Positions 1 through 6,616 of a DNA stretch of 9,273 bases are shown piece after piece. The translations under genes and the position numbers were made by a program. Position 1 is the first letter of the stretch. Every line of letters begins with the position of its first letter. Under the pieces are notes generated by a model. It was not told the origin of the DNA and searched no databases. It was given only the letters and a program-made list of their open reading frames with translations. This stretch comes from an uncultured Pseudorhodobacter sp. (GTDB lineage Bacteria > Pseudomonadota > Alphaproteobacteria > Rhodobacterales > Rhodobacteraceae). Location of the stretch: assembly GCA_945952425.1 (NCBI GenBank), contig CAMFIX010000087.1, positions 1-9,273 on the forward strand. Direction: 5' to 3'.

Positions 1-52
1 GTTATGGGCACGCGATGGCCCCTGGGGGGTCTCGGGGACCAACATTCCATCT

Positions 53-135
53 GGCGCCCCGGGCTTGACCAAGGGCGCCGATTCTGGAAACGCTGACCCC
101 AACCCGTCGAGGCCCCGGGTCAAGCCCGGGGCGCC
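53..135. repeat. Compound palindromic intergenic repeat, possible proA-operon terminator
   Basis: An 18-base perfect inverted repeat: GGCGCCCCGGGCTTGACC at 53-70 and its exact reverse complement at 118-135, separated by 47 bases. Each half is itself a hairpin. The left half pairs GGCGCCC (53-59) with GGGCGCC (73-79); the right half pairs an 8-base stem, 112-119 with 125-132, around the loop TCAAG. The core resembles the CCCGGGCTTGACCCGGG palindromes that I recall as common between genes in alphaproteobacteria; that comparison is from memory. It lies just past the proA stop, so it could end the obgE-proB-proA transcript or protect its 3' end. No clear T-run follows on the minus strand, so intrinsic termination is not shown. 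Confidence 0.7.
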
Positions 136-150
136 CAATCCCAAAACCCC

Positions 151-1410
151 TCAGGTTCGGATCGTCCCGTCGCCCGTCACCAGGTACTTGAAGCTGCACA
201 GCTGCTCTGCGCCCACCGGCCCGCGCGCATGCATCTTGCCCGTCGCAATCCCGATCTCGCCGCCAAAGCCGAACTCGCCGCCATCGGCGAACTGGGTCGA
301 GGCATTGCGCATCAGGATCGCCGAATCCAGCCGCTGGAAGAAGCGTTCCGCCGTCGCGTCATTCTCGGTCAGGATGCTTTCGGTATGGCTGGAGCCATAC
401 TTCCGGATATGGGCAATCGCTTCGTCCACGCCATCGACCAGCTTGGCCGCGATAATCATGTCCAGGAACTCCCGCCCGAAGTCGTCCGGCGCGGCCTTGA
501 CCGTGCCCGGCACCTTCAGCAGCTCGCCTTCCGTCCGCACCTCGACCCCGGCCTTCAGCAGGTCTTCGATCAAGACGGCGCCGTGCTTGGTATAGAACTG
601 CCAGTCGATCAGCAGGCATTCCGCCGCGCCGCAGATGCCGGTCCGGCGGGTCTTGGCGTTCACCACGACCTTGCGCGCCTTCTCCAGGTCGGCATCGCGG
701 TCGGCGTAGACGTGACAGATGCCCTCCAGATGGGCGAAGACCGGCACCCGCGCCTCGTCCTGCACGCGGCCCACCAGCCCCTTGCCGCCGCGGGGCACGA
801 TCACGTCGATAAACCGCGTCGCCCGCAGCATCTCGCCCACCATCGCCCGGTCCGTCACCGGAATCATCTGGATCGCAGCCTCCGGCAGCCGCGCCTCCTT
901 CAGCCCCGCCACCATGCAGTCATGGATCGCCATCGAGGTCTCGTGGCTTTCCGAGCCGCCCCGCAGGATCACCGCATTCCCGGCCTTCAGGCACAAAGCC
1001 CCGGCATCCGCCGTCACGTTCGGACGGCTTTCATAGATGACCCCCACGACCCCCAAAGGCGTCGCAACCCGCTGAATGTGCAGCCCGTTCGGCCGATCCC
1101 ATTCCGCCAGCACCCGCCCGACCGGGTCTTTCAACTCCGCCACCTGGCGCAGACCGTCGACCATGCCCCGGATGCGGTTTTCGTTCAGCACCAGCCGGTC
1201 GCGCATCGCCGGAGCGATCCCCCGCGCATCCGCGGCATCCAGGTCCAGGACATTGGCGTCCAAAATCTCCTGCCGCCGCTCCCAGACGAAATGCGCGGCA
1301 GAAACCAGCGCCGCATATTTCCGCTCCTGGCTCGCATAAGCCAGCTCCGCCGCCGCCGCTTTCGCGCGCGACCCGATCTCGTTCATCAGCCCGGCAAAAT
1401 CCTCGCTCAC
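151..1410 (-). CDS. proA: Glutamate-5-semialdehyde dehydrogenase (gamma-glutamyl phosphate reductase), ProA
   Basis: Catalyses NADPH-dependent reduction of gamma-glutamyl phosphate to glutamate-5-semialdehyde, the second step of proline synthesis from glutamate, in the cytoplasm. I chose a GTG start at 1410 because AAAGGA sits 6 bases upstream; this gives 419 residues, close to the roughly 417 of E. coli ProA. An in-frame ATG at 1425 would add five residues but has only a distant GGAG. Numbered from the GTG, visible motifs are YESRPNV with a Gly-rich cofactor stretch (about 126-154), PRGGKGL (206-212), the catalytic cysteine in RTGICGAAE (Cys260), and a conserved C-terminal block GFGGEIGIATGKMHARGP (about 381-398). 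It is the last gene of the obgE-proB-proA operon, separated from proB by a palindromic repeat that may alter its expression relative to proB. The gene is intact and the assignment is near certain; only the start is debatable. Confidence 0.96.
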   Translation of the reverse strand: MSEDFAGLMNEIGSRAKAAAAELAYASQERKYAALVSAAHFVWERRQEILDANVLDLDAADARGIAPAMRDRLVLNENRIRGMVDGLRQVAELKDPVGRVLAEWDRPNGLHIQRVATPLGVVGVIYESRPNVTADAGALCLKAGNAVILRGGSESHETSMAIHDCMVAGLKEARLPEAAIQMIPVTDRAMVGEMLRATRFIDVIVPRGGKGLVGRVQDEARVPVFAHLEGICHVYADRDADLEKARKVVVNAKTRRTGICGAAECLLIDWQFYTKHGAVLIEDLLKAGVEVRTEGELLKVPGTVKAAPDDFGREFLDMIIAAKLVDGVDEAIAHIRKYGSSHTESILTENDATAERFFQRLDSAILMRNASTQFADGGEFGFGGEIGIATGKMHARGPVGAEQLCSFKYLVTGDGTIRT

Positions 1411-1424
1411 GGCCAATCCTTTCA

Positions 1425-1482
1425 TACTTGCTCAAATATCTCCACGGGGGTCCGGGGGTGTGAAACCCCCGGGGGTGGGACA
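1425..1482 (-). repeat. proB-proA intergenic palindromic repeat (Rhodobacteraceae-type)
   Basis: The short gap between proB and proA is almost filled by a GC-rich palindromic element. ACCCCCGG (1465-1472) pairs with CCGGGGGT (1452-1459) around a five-base loop, and ACCCCCGGGGGT (1465-1476) is also a perfect palindrome. On the transcribed minus strand the hairpin is followed by GGACCCCCGTGGAG and an AT-rich ATATTTGAGCAAGTATGAAAGG-like tail that reaches the proA start. I recall very similar elements, a CCCCCGGACCCCCG block then GGAGTATTT, between many Rhodobacteraceae genes; this is memory, not a search. The stem could attenuate transcription or stabilise the upstream mRNA, changing the proB:proA ratio. 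Confidence 0.6.
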
Positions 1483-2610
1483 TCAGACCACCATATCGTC
1501 GCGGTGCACCAGCGCGCCCCGGCCCTCATAGCCCAGGATCGCCGCGATTTCCCCCGACCGATGCCCGGCAATCGCCTTCGCCTCGGCCGCGGTATAGCGT
1601 ACCAGACCCTTGCCGATCACGACGCCGGCTGGGGAAACCAGGGCCACCGGATCGCCGCGCCCGAAGCTGCCTTCGACCGAGACGACGCCGGCCGGCAGAA
1701 GGCTCTTGCCCTCCGCCATGGCCTTGACCGCTCCTGCATCCAGCCGCAGCTGCCCGCGCGGCTTCATCGCGTTGATCCAGCGCTTGCGCGCCGCCTGGGG
1801 ATCGCTTTGCGCCACGAGCCAGGTCCGGTTCGCGCCCTCGGCCAAGGCCTTCAGCGGCCGCAGAACCGAGCCCTCCATGATCGCCATGGCACAGCCCCCC
1901 GCCACGGCGGTCTTGGCCGCCAGAAGCTTGGTCTTCATGCCGCCCTTCGACAGGCCCGAAATCGGGTCGCCCGCCATGGCCTCGATCTCGGGCGTGATCT
2001 TTTCCACCAGGTCGAAGCGGATCGCCGAGGCGTCCTCCTTCGGATTGGCCGAATAGAACCCATCGACATCCGAGAGCAGGATCAGCTGGTCCGCCCCCAC
2101 CGTCACCGCGATCTGCGCGGCCAGCCGGTCGTTGTCGCCGAAGCGGATCTCGTCGGTCGCCACCGTGTCGTTCTCGTTCACGATGGGCACGCAGCCCAGA
2201 CCCAGCAAAGTCTCCATCGTCGCGCGGCTGTTCAAATAGCGCCGCCGGTCCTCGGTATCCTCCAGCGTCACCAGCACCTGCGCCGTCGTGATGCCATGCG
2301 GCGCCAGCACCTCTTCATAGGCCCGCGCCAGCCGGATTTGCCCGACCGCAGCGCAGGCCTGGCTTTGCTCCAGCGTCAGCGCCCCCGTCCCCAGCCCCAG
2401 CACCGCCCGCCCCAAGGCGATGGAGCCGGACGACACCAGCACCACATCCGCCCCGCGCACCTTGGCCTCGGCCACATCCATGGCCAAAGCCGACAGCCAG
2501 GCCTGCCGCAGCCCGCGGGCCCGGTCGACCAGCAGCGCCGAGCCGATCTTGATGACCAGCCTCTTGGCCTCGCGGATATCGGGGGCCTGCAGCGCGCTCA
2601 AGGATGCCAC
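1483..2610 (-). CDS. proB: Glutamate 5-kinase, ProB
   Basis: Phosphorylates the gamma-carboxyl group of glutamate using ATP, the committed and usually proline-inhibited step of proline synthesis; the labile product passes to ProA. The 375 residues are close to the usual length of about 367. An amino-acid-kinase domain spans roughly 16-265, with the phosphate-binding LVIKIGSALL (18-27), VSSGSIALGR (59-68), VNENDTVATDEI (144-155), GDNDRLAA (158-165), LSDVDGFY (179-186) and GGMKTKL (223-229). A PUA domain follows at about 286-360, as in E. coli ProB. The start is GTG at 2610, set by an excellent Shine-Dalgarno, AAGGAGGT, six bases upstream and located inside the obgE coding sequence. The reading frame overlaps the end of obgE by 13 bases, which suggests translational coupling. 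No promoter of its own is visible. Confidence 0.96.
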   Translation of the reverse strand: MASLSALQAPDIREAKRLVIKIGSALLVDRARGLRQAWLSALAMDVAEAKVRGADVVLVSSGSIALGRAVLGLGTGALTLEQSQACAAVGQIRLARAYEEVLAPHGITTAQVLVTLEDTEDRRRYLNSRATMETLLGLGCVPIVNENDTVATDEIRFGDNDRLAAQIAVTVGADQLILLSDVDGFYSANPKEDASAIRFDLVEKITPEIEAMAGDPISGLSKGGMKTKLLAAKTAVAGGCAMAIMEGSVLRPLKALAEGANRTWLVAQSDPQAARKRWINAMKPRGQLRLDAGAVKAMAEGKSLLPAGVVSVEGSFGRGDPVALVSPAGVVIGKGLVRYTAAEAKAIAGHRSGEIAAILGYEGRGALVHRDDMVV

Positions 2611-2625
2611 GGCGTCACCTCCTTG
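2598..2625 (-). promoter_or_regulatory. proB ribosome binding site embedded in the end of obgE
   Basis: On the minus strand AAGGAGGTGACGCCGTG lies within the last codons of obgE; the GTG is the proB start. The near-perfect anti-16S match with a six-base spacer fixes the proB start and explains the 13-base gene overlap. Ribosomes finishing obgE would cover the proB start, so coupling is likely. Confidence 0.75.
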
Positions 2626-3623
2626 GGCTTTTCACTGGCCGCCACGATCTGCGCCATCAGTGCGCGCAAGACATCCTGCAACCCCTTGCCCGCCACGCCC
2701 GAGATGACGAAGACCTCTCCGCCGCTCGCTTTTTCAAGCGCCCGCCGCCGGTCGCTGATCTGCTTGGCATCCATCGCATCGCATTTCGTCATGGCCAGGA
2801 TGCGGCGCTTGTCGCCCAGAACCTCCGAGTAAGCCTCGATCTCGCGGATGATGGTGCGGTAATCCTTGGTGATGGTCGAAGAGGTGCCATCGACCAGGTG
2901 CAGCAGCACCTTGCAGCGTTCCACATGGGCGAGGAACTGCATGCCAAGGCCCCGGCCTTCACTGGCGCCCTCGATCAGGCCGGGGATATCGGCCATCACG
3001 AACTCCGCCCCGTCGATGCCGACGACGCCGAGGTTCGGCACCAGGGTCGTGAACGGGTAATCCGCGATCTTCGGCCGGGCGTTGGACACCGCCGCGAGGA
3101 AGGTCGATTTCCCCGCATTGGGCAGCCCCAAAAGCCCCGCATCGGCAATCAGCTTCAGCCGCAGCCAGATCGTGCGCTCCACCCCCTCGATCCCCGGGTT
3201 GGCGCGCGCAGGGCTCCGGTTGGTCGAGGTCTTGAAACGCAGGTTGCCCCAGCCGCCGTTGCCGCCCTCGGCCAGGCACACCCGCTGGCCGACCTCGGTC
3301 AGGTCGGCGATGACGGTCTCTTCGTCCTCGTCCAGGATTTCGGTGCCCAAGGGCACCTTCAACGTGATGTCGTCGCCCGACTTGCCGGTCTTCTGGTTGC
3401 CCATGCCGGGCTGGCCGGACTTGGCGAAGAAATGCTGCTGATAGCGGTAGTCGATCAGCGTGTTCATGCCGTCGAAGGCCTCGACCCAGACCGAGCCGCC
3501 CCGCCCGCCGTCGCCGCCATCGGGGCCCCCGAACTCCACGAACTTCTCGCGCCGGAAGCTGACGCAGCCCGCACCGCCGCCGCCCGAGCGGATATAGACT
3601 TTGGCGAGGTCGAGGAACTTCAT
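2598..3623 (-). CDS. obgE: Obg-family GTPase (ObgE/CgtA)
   Basis: Essential GTP-binding protein that associates with the large ribosomal subunit and links ribosome assembly to growth and stress signalling. The N-terminal Obg fold is clear: a glycine-rich stretch (about 14-44, including SGGGGAGC and GGPDGGDGGRGG) and a second at 119-127. The G domain has G1 GLPNAGKST (166-174), the switch threonines in YPFTTLVPN (189-197), G3 ADIPGLIEGA (211-220), G4 TKCD (279-282) and G5 SGVAGKG (308-314). At 341 residues it lacks a long C-terminal extension, which is common in alphaproteobacteria. The start is ATG at 3623 with AGGAG seven bases upstream. It heads the operon with proB and proA, an arrangement I recall from other alphaproteobacteria. 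The stop codon lies inside proB. Confidence 0.97.
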   Translation of the reverse strand: MKFLDLAKVYIRSGGGGAGCVSFRREKFVEFGGPDGGDGGRGGSVWVEAFDGMNTLIDYRYQQHFFAKSGQPGMGNQKTGKSGDDITLKVPLGTEILDEDEETVIADLTEVGQRVCLAEGGNGGWGNLRFKTSTNRSPARANPGIEGVERTIWLRLKLIADAGLLGLPNAGKSTFLAAVSNARPKIADYPFTTLVPNLGVVGIDGAEFVMADIPGLIEGASEGRGLGMQFLAHVERCKVLLHLVDGTSSTITKDYRTIIREIEAYSEVLGDKRRILAMTKCDAMDAKQISDRRRALEKASGGEVFVISGVAGKGLQDVLRALMAQIVAASEKPKEVTPWHP

Positions 3624-3649
3624 GGGCGCACTCCTAGGGGGTTGTCCTG

Positions 3650-3678
3650 CCGATAAACCCCAAGACCCTTGGGCGCAA
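3650..3678 (-). promoter_or_regulatory. Hairpin and weak promoter candidate between the mltB-like gene and obgE
   Basis: This gap holds a six-base stem, CCCAAG (3659-3664) and CTTGGG (3668-3673), with a three-base loop. On the minus strand it is followed by GTTTAT, so it could be a weak terminator for the lytic transglycosylase. The same bases could be the spacer of a promoter for obgE: TTGCGC (3678-3673, minus) and TATCGG (3655-3650, minus) are exactly 17 bases apart. Both readings are weak and they compete. Confidence 0.25.
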
Positions 3679-3683
3679 GGCTT

Positions 3684-4859
3684 TCAGCGCAAGGCGCGCA
3701 GCACATCGGGCGAGGCCTGGCCGGTCACTGCCCGCCCCGTCGCCTGCTGCCAGCCCGCGATGGCCGCCCGGGTCTTCGGCCCAAAGACCCCGTCCTGCGA
3801 GCCGGTGTCATAGCCCAAAGCCGTCAGCCGCTTTTGCAAGAGCACCCTTTCGTCTTGCGTCAACCCCGTCGCATCGGGCGGAAAGCCCCCGACCAGCGGC
3901 CCGCCCCCCGCCACCCGGTCCGAGAGGACGCCGACCCCCACCATATACCGCTCCGCCGAGTTATAGGCGCCCAGAACCCTGCCGTTGTGAAACAGCAGGA
4001 ACCCCGGGCCCGAGGTCAGGATCAGCCGCCCCTTCAGCCCCGAGGAGACCGCGGTGACCGGCGTCACCCCAAGCTTGCGCCATTCCGCCACCGTGCGCGT
4101 TGCGGGTTTCGTGCCCTTGGGCACCCGCACCTCCACCCCCCAGGGCTCGCCATGGGTCCAGCCCGCCTGGTTCAGGTAATGCGCGGCCGAGGCCAGGGCA
4201 TCGGCCGGATCGTCGCCCCAATGGTCCGATTTCCCGTCGCCATTGGCATCGACGGCAAAGCTGCGGTAGGTCGTCGGGATGAACTGCATATGCCCCATGG
4301 CGCCCGCCCAGCCGCCCAGCATCCGGTCGGGCGTCACATCGCCGTGCTGCAGGATCTTCAAGGCCGCCACCAGCTGCCCTTCGAAGAACTTCCCCCGCCG
4401 CCCCTCATAGGCCAGGGTCGAGAGGGCCGAGATCACCGGCACCGTGCCGCGTTTCGTGCCGTAAAAGCTCTCCACCCCCCAAAGCGCCACCAGAACCTTG
4501 GGCTCGACCCCATAGGCCCGCTCGATCCGCCGCAAGAGGCCCGCATTCTTCGCCAGCGCCTTGCGCCCCGCGGCGACCCTGTCGTCGCTGGCGGTGATGG
4601 CAAGGTAATCCTCCATGCCATAGATGCTTTCGGCCTGGTTGCGGTCTTTCTCGATCACCCCCGGCACGAAGCCCGCATGGGCGAAGGCCGCGCGGAAGGT
4701 GGCATCGCTGATCCCCGCCTTCTTCGCCCGGGCACGGAAGGCATCGACCCAGGCGCTCCACCCCTGATCCGCCACCGGCGCGAAATCCTGCGCCCAAGCG
4801 GCTAGGGGAGCCGCCATCAACCCCGCCAAAAGCCCGCGCCGTGAAATGCCTGCCAACAT
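3684..4859 (-). CDS. MltB-type lytic murein transglycosylase with C-terminal peptidoglycan-binding domain
   Basis: Cleaves the beta-1,4 bond between N-acetylmuramic acid and N-acetylglucosamine in periplasmic peptidoglycan, forming the 1,6-anhydro product. I chose the ATG at 4859 (391 residues) because GAGGTGA precedes it closely; a longer frame starting at 4901 lacks this. The N-terminus SRRGLLAGLMAAPLAAWA is a signal peptide with a twin-arginine-like pair, cleaved probably before Gln24. The SLT_2/GH103-like catalytic domain covers about 28-320, with the presumed catalytic Glu130 in ALWGVESFYGT, GAMGHMQFIPTTY (186-198) and DANGDGKSDHW (204-214). Residues 331-391 match a PG_binding_1 domain (LQKRLTALGY, DGVFGPKTRAAI, WQ). 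Unlike E. coli MltB it shows no lipobox, so it is probably soluble in the periplasm. It faces a radical SAM gene across a short divergent region. Confidence 0.9.
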   Translation of the reverse strand: MLAGISRRGLLAGLMAAPLAAWAQDFAPVADQGWSAWVDAFRARAKKAGISDATFRAAFAHAGFVPGVIEKDRNQAESIYGMEDYLAITASDDRVAAGRKALAKNAGLLRRIERAYGVEPKVLVALWGVESFYGTKRGTVPVISALSTLAYEGRRGKFFEGQLVAALKILQHGDVTPDRMLGGWAGAMGHMQFIPTTYRSFAVDANGDGKSDHWGDDPADALASAAHYLNQAGWTHGEPWGVEVRVPKGTKPATRTVAEWRKLGVTPVTAVSSGLKGRLILTSGPGFLLFHNGRVLGAYNSAERYMVGVGVLSDRVAGGGPLVGGFPPDATGLTQDERVLLQKRLTALGYDTGSQDGVFGPKTRAAIAGWQQATGRAVTGQASPDVLRALR

Positions 4860-4883
4860 CCGCTCACCTCTTTTCCTTGAAAC

Positions 4884-4911
4884 CCTATACGGCGCCTGCA
4901 CCTCTTGTCAT
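4884..4911 (-). promoter_or_regulatory. Candidate sigma-70 promoter for the MltB-type gene
   Basis: On the minus strand ATGACA (4911-4906) and TATAGG (4889-4884) are separated by 16 bases. Transcription would begin near 4877 and give a leader of about 18 bases that includes the GAGGTGA ribosome binding site. It lies in the 80-base gap shared with the divergent radical SAM gene. It is a pattern match only. Confidence 0.4.
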
Positions 4912-4939
4912 TCCCCGACTTCCGCCGCATCACGCGGCC

Positions 4940-5989
4940 ATGACGCTGACCACCCTGCTCCAGCTGGTTTCCGCCGGCCTGATCGCCCCCGAAGACGCCC
5001 CCGGCCTCGCCCCCGTGGCCGAGACCTTCCGCGTCGCCGTGACCGCGCCCATGGCGCGGCCCGAACTCGCCGCGCAATTCGTCCCCAGTCTGGCCGAGCT
5101 TCTGACCCGCGCCGAGGAACTCGCCGACCCGATCGGCGATCATGCGCATGAGCCCACCCCGGGCCTGACCCATCGCTATCCCGACCGGGTGATCCTGCAT
5201 GCGACCCAGACCTGCGAGGTCTATTGCCGCTTCTGCTTTCGCCGCGAGTCTGTGGGCGCCTCGGGCCACCTGCCCGAAGAGGCCCTGACCGCCGCCCTGA
5301 ACCACATCGCCAAGACCCCCGCCATCCGCGAGGTCATCCTGACCGGCGGCGATCCGATGGTTCTGTCGCCCCGCCGCCTTGGCGATCTCTTGGCCCGGCT
5401 TGCCGCGATCCCGCATGTCGATGTCGTGCGCTTTCACACCCGCATCCCCGTGGTGAACCCCGCCCGCATCACCGAAGACCTCATCGCCGCCATGGACATC
5501 CGCCCCGCCGTCTGGGTCGTCGTCCACACCAACCACCCGGCCGAGATCACGCCAGAGGCCGCGGCGGCGCTGAGAAAACTCTCCCGCGCCGGCGTGCCCC
5601 TGCTGAGCCAATCCGTCCTCCTGAAAGGCGTCAACGACGACGCCTCGACGCTGGAGACCCTCTTCCGCGCCCTCATCGCCAACCGGGTGAAGCCCTATTA
5701 CCTGCACCACGCCGACCTCGCGAAGGGCACGTCGCATTTCCGCACCACCATCGCCGAGGGCCAGGCGATCATGGCCCAGCTTCGCGGCAGGCTCTCCGGC
5801 ATCGCCCAGCCGACCTATGTGCTGGATATCCCCGGCGGCCATGGCAAAGTGCCCATCGGCCCCTCTTACCTCGCGCAGGAGGCCGACCGCTGGCAGGTCA
5901 CCGACCCCAAGGGCCACCGGCATGCTTACGCCGATGTGACGAGAGGTGACGTGCAGCCCCCCGCCCCGGCGCCTATATTGGCCCCATGA
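4940..5989 (+). CDS. Lysine 2,3-aminomutase-family radical SAM enzyme (short, EpmB/KamA-like)
   Basis: Predicted to move the alpha-amino group of lysine to the beta carbon using S-adenosylmethionine, a 4Fe-4S cluster and PLP. The cluster motif CxxxCxxC is at Cys92, Cys96 and Cys99 (TCEVYCRFC). The PLP lysine is probably Lys303 in DIPGGHGK. Arg101, two residues after the last cysteine, and Asp259 and Asp296 fall at the spacings of the lysine-contacting Arg134, Asp293 and Asp330 that I recall from clostridial KamA. At 349 residues it is shorter than KamA (about 416) at both ends and close to EpmB (about 342), which makes beta-lysine for elongation factor P. Neither efp nor epmA is nearby, so the pathway is open: EF-P modification or beta-lysine as a solute. 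The ATG at 4940 is preferred because the protein then starts at a typical family N-terminus; no Shine-Dalgarno is visible. It overlaps lolA by four bases. Confidence 0.88.
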   Translation: MTLTTLLQLVSAGLIAPEDAPGLAPVAETFRVAVTAPMARPELAAQFVPSLAELLTRAEELADPIGDHAHEPTPGLTHRYPDRVILHATQTCEVYCRFCFRRESVGASGHLPEEALTAALNHIAKTPAIREVILTGGDPMVLSPRRLGDLLARLAAIPHVDVVRFHTRIPVVNPARITEDLIAAMDIRPAVWVVVHTNHPAEITPEAAAALRKLSRAGVPLLSQSVLLKGVNDDASTLETLFRALIANRVKPYYLHHADLAKGTSHFRTTIAEGQAIMAQLRGRLSGIAQPTYVLDIPGGHGKVPIGPSYLAQEADRWQVTDPKGHRHAYADVTRGDVQPPAPAPILAP

Positions 5990-6579
5990 AATTCGCAGCC
6001 CTCTTCACCGTCTTCGCCCTCGCAAGCCCCCTCCAGGCCGCCGAGATCCCCTTGTCGCAGCTGTCGGCCTATCTGCAGGGCCTGGTCACCGGCGAGGCGA
6101 GCTTCACCCAGACGAATTCCGACGGCTCGACGTCCAAGGGCAAGATCACCCTGAAACGGCCGGGCTTTGCGCGCTTCGAATATGCGGCGCCGGACAAGAC
6201 GCTGGTGCTGGCCTCCTCCGGCATCGTCGCGGTCTTTGACGGCAAGACCAATTCGGCGCCCCAGCAATACCAGCTGAACCAGACGCCGCTGGGCCTGATC
6301 CTCGGCCGCAACATCGACCTGGCCAATTCGCCCATGGTGGTCGATCACACCGAATACCAGGGCGACACCCATGTGCTGGCGCAAGACCCCGCCCATCCCG
6401 ACCAGGGCTCCATCGAGCTGATCTTCGGCGACAGCCCGGTGCGGCTGAAGGGCTGGATCACAACGGACGAGACCGGCGGGCAGACCTCGCTGGTGCTGGG
6501 CGCCTTTGCCACCGGGCAAAGCTATTCGCCCAACCTCTTCTCGATCGACCAGGAAAAGGCCCGGCGCGGGATCAAGTGA
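5986..6579 (+). CDS. lolA: Outer-membrane lipoprotein carrier protein LolA
   Basis: Periplasmic chaperone that takes lipoproteins released by the LolCDE transporter and carries them to the outer membrane. The protein is 197 residues, typical for LolA. An N-terminal signal peptide (MKFAALFTVFALASPLQA) is probably cleaved near residue 18. Family features are the GEASFTQT stretch (36-43), corresponding to the conserved GxFxQ start of the half-barrel, and the KGKITLKRPGFARFEY block (51-66) with its RPG turn. The later strands are less conserved, as usual. The ATG overlaps the TGA of the radical SAM gene (ATGA), and no Shine-Dalgarno precedes it, so translation is probably coupled. A TATATT six bases before the ATG could alternatively support a near-leaderless transcript, but no good -35 accompanies it. 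The neighbour downstream is a convergent lipoprotein gene, a plausible LolA cargo. Confidence 0.88.
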   Translation: MKFAALFTVFALASPLQAAEIPLSQLSAYLQGLVTGEASFTQTNSDGSTSKGKITLKRPGFARFEYAAPDKTLVLASSGIVAVFDGKTNSAPQQYQLNQTPLGLILGRNIDLANSPMVVDHTEYQGDTHVLAQDPAHPDQGSIELIFGDSPVRLKGWITTDETGGQTSLVLGAFATGQSYSPNLFSIDQEKARRGIK

Positions 6580-6587
6580 CCCCCGCC
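6563..6587. terminator. Weak stem at the lolA / transglycosylase convergence
   Basis: GGCG-C-GGG (6563-6570) can pair with CCC-C-CGCC (6580-6587), seven base pairs with one C-C mismatch and a nine-base loop that contains the lolA stop codon. No T-run follows on either strand, so this is only a possible 3' end for lolA in the 37-base convergent gap. Confidence 0.2.
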
Positions 6588-6616
6588 TGTTCCAACACCC
6601 CGGCGTTTCCAAGACC

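Noticed and set aside
229..2832. An 867-codon plus-strand open frame opposite proA, proB and part of obgE
   Set aside because: The product is rich in Arg, His, Pro and Gln with no recognisable domain. It is the usual antisense shadow of GC-rich genes with G or C at third positions; the minus-strand genes carry all family motifs.
3669..4805. A 378-codon plus-strand open frame opposite the MltB-type gene
   Set aside because: His/Pro/Arg-rich antisense product without domains; the opposite strand encodes a complete transglycosylase.
4817..5923. A 368-codon minus-strand open frame opposite the radical SAM gene
   Set aside because: Gly/Asp/His-rich shadow; the plus strand has the full CxxxCxxC and PGGHGK motifs.
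5947..5979. A promoter for lolA using TATATT at 5974-5979
   Set aside because: No -35 at an acceptable distance; overlap with the upstream gene already explains expression.
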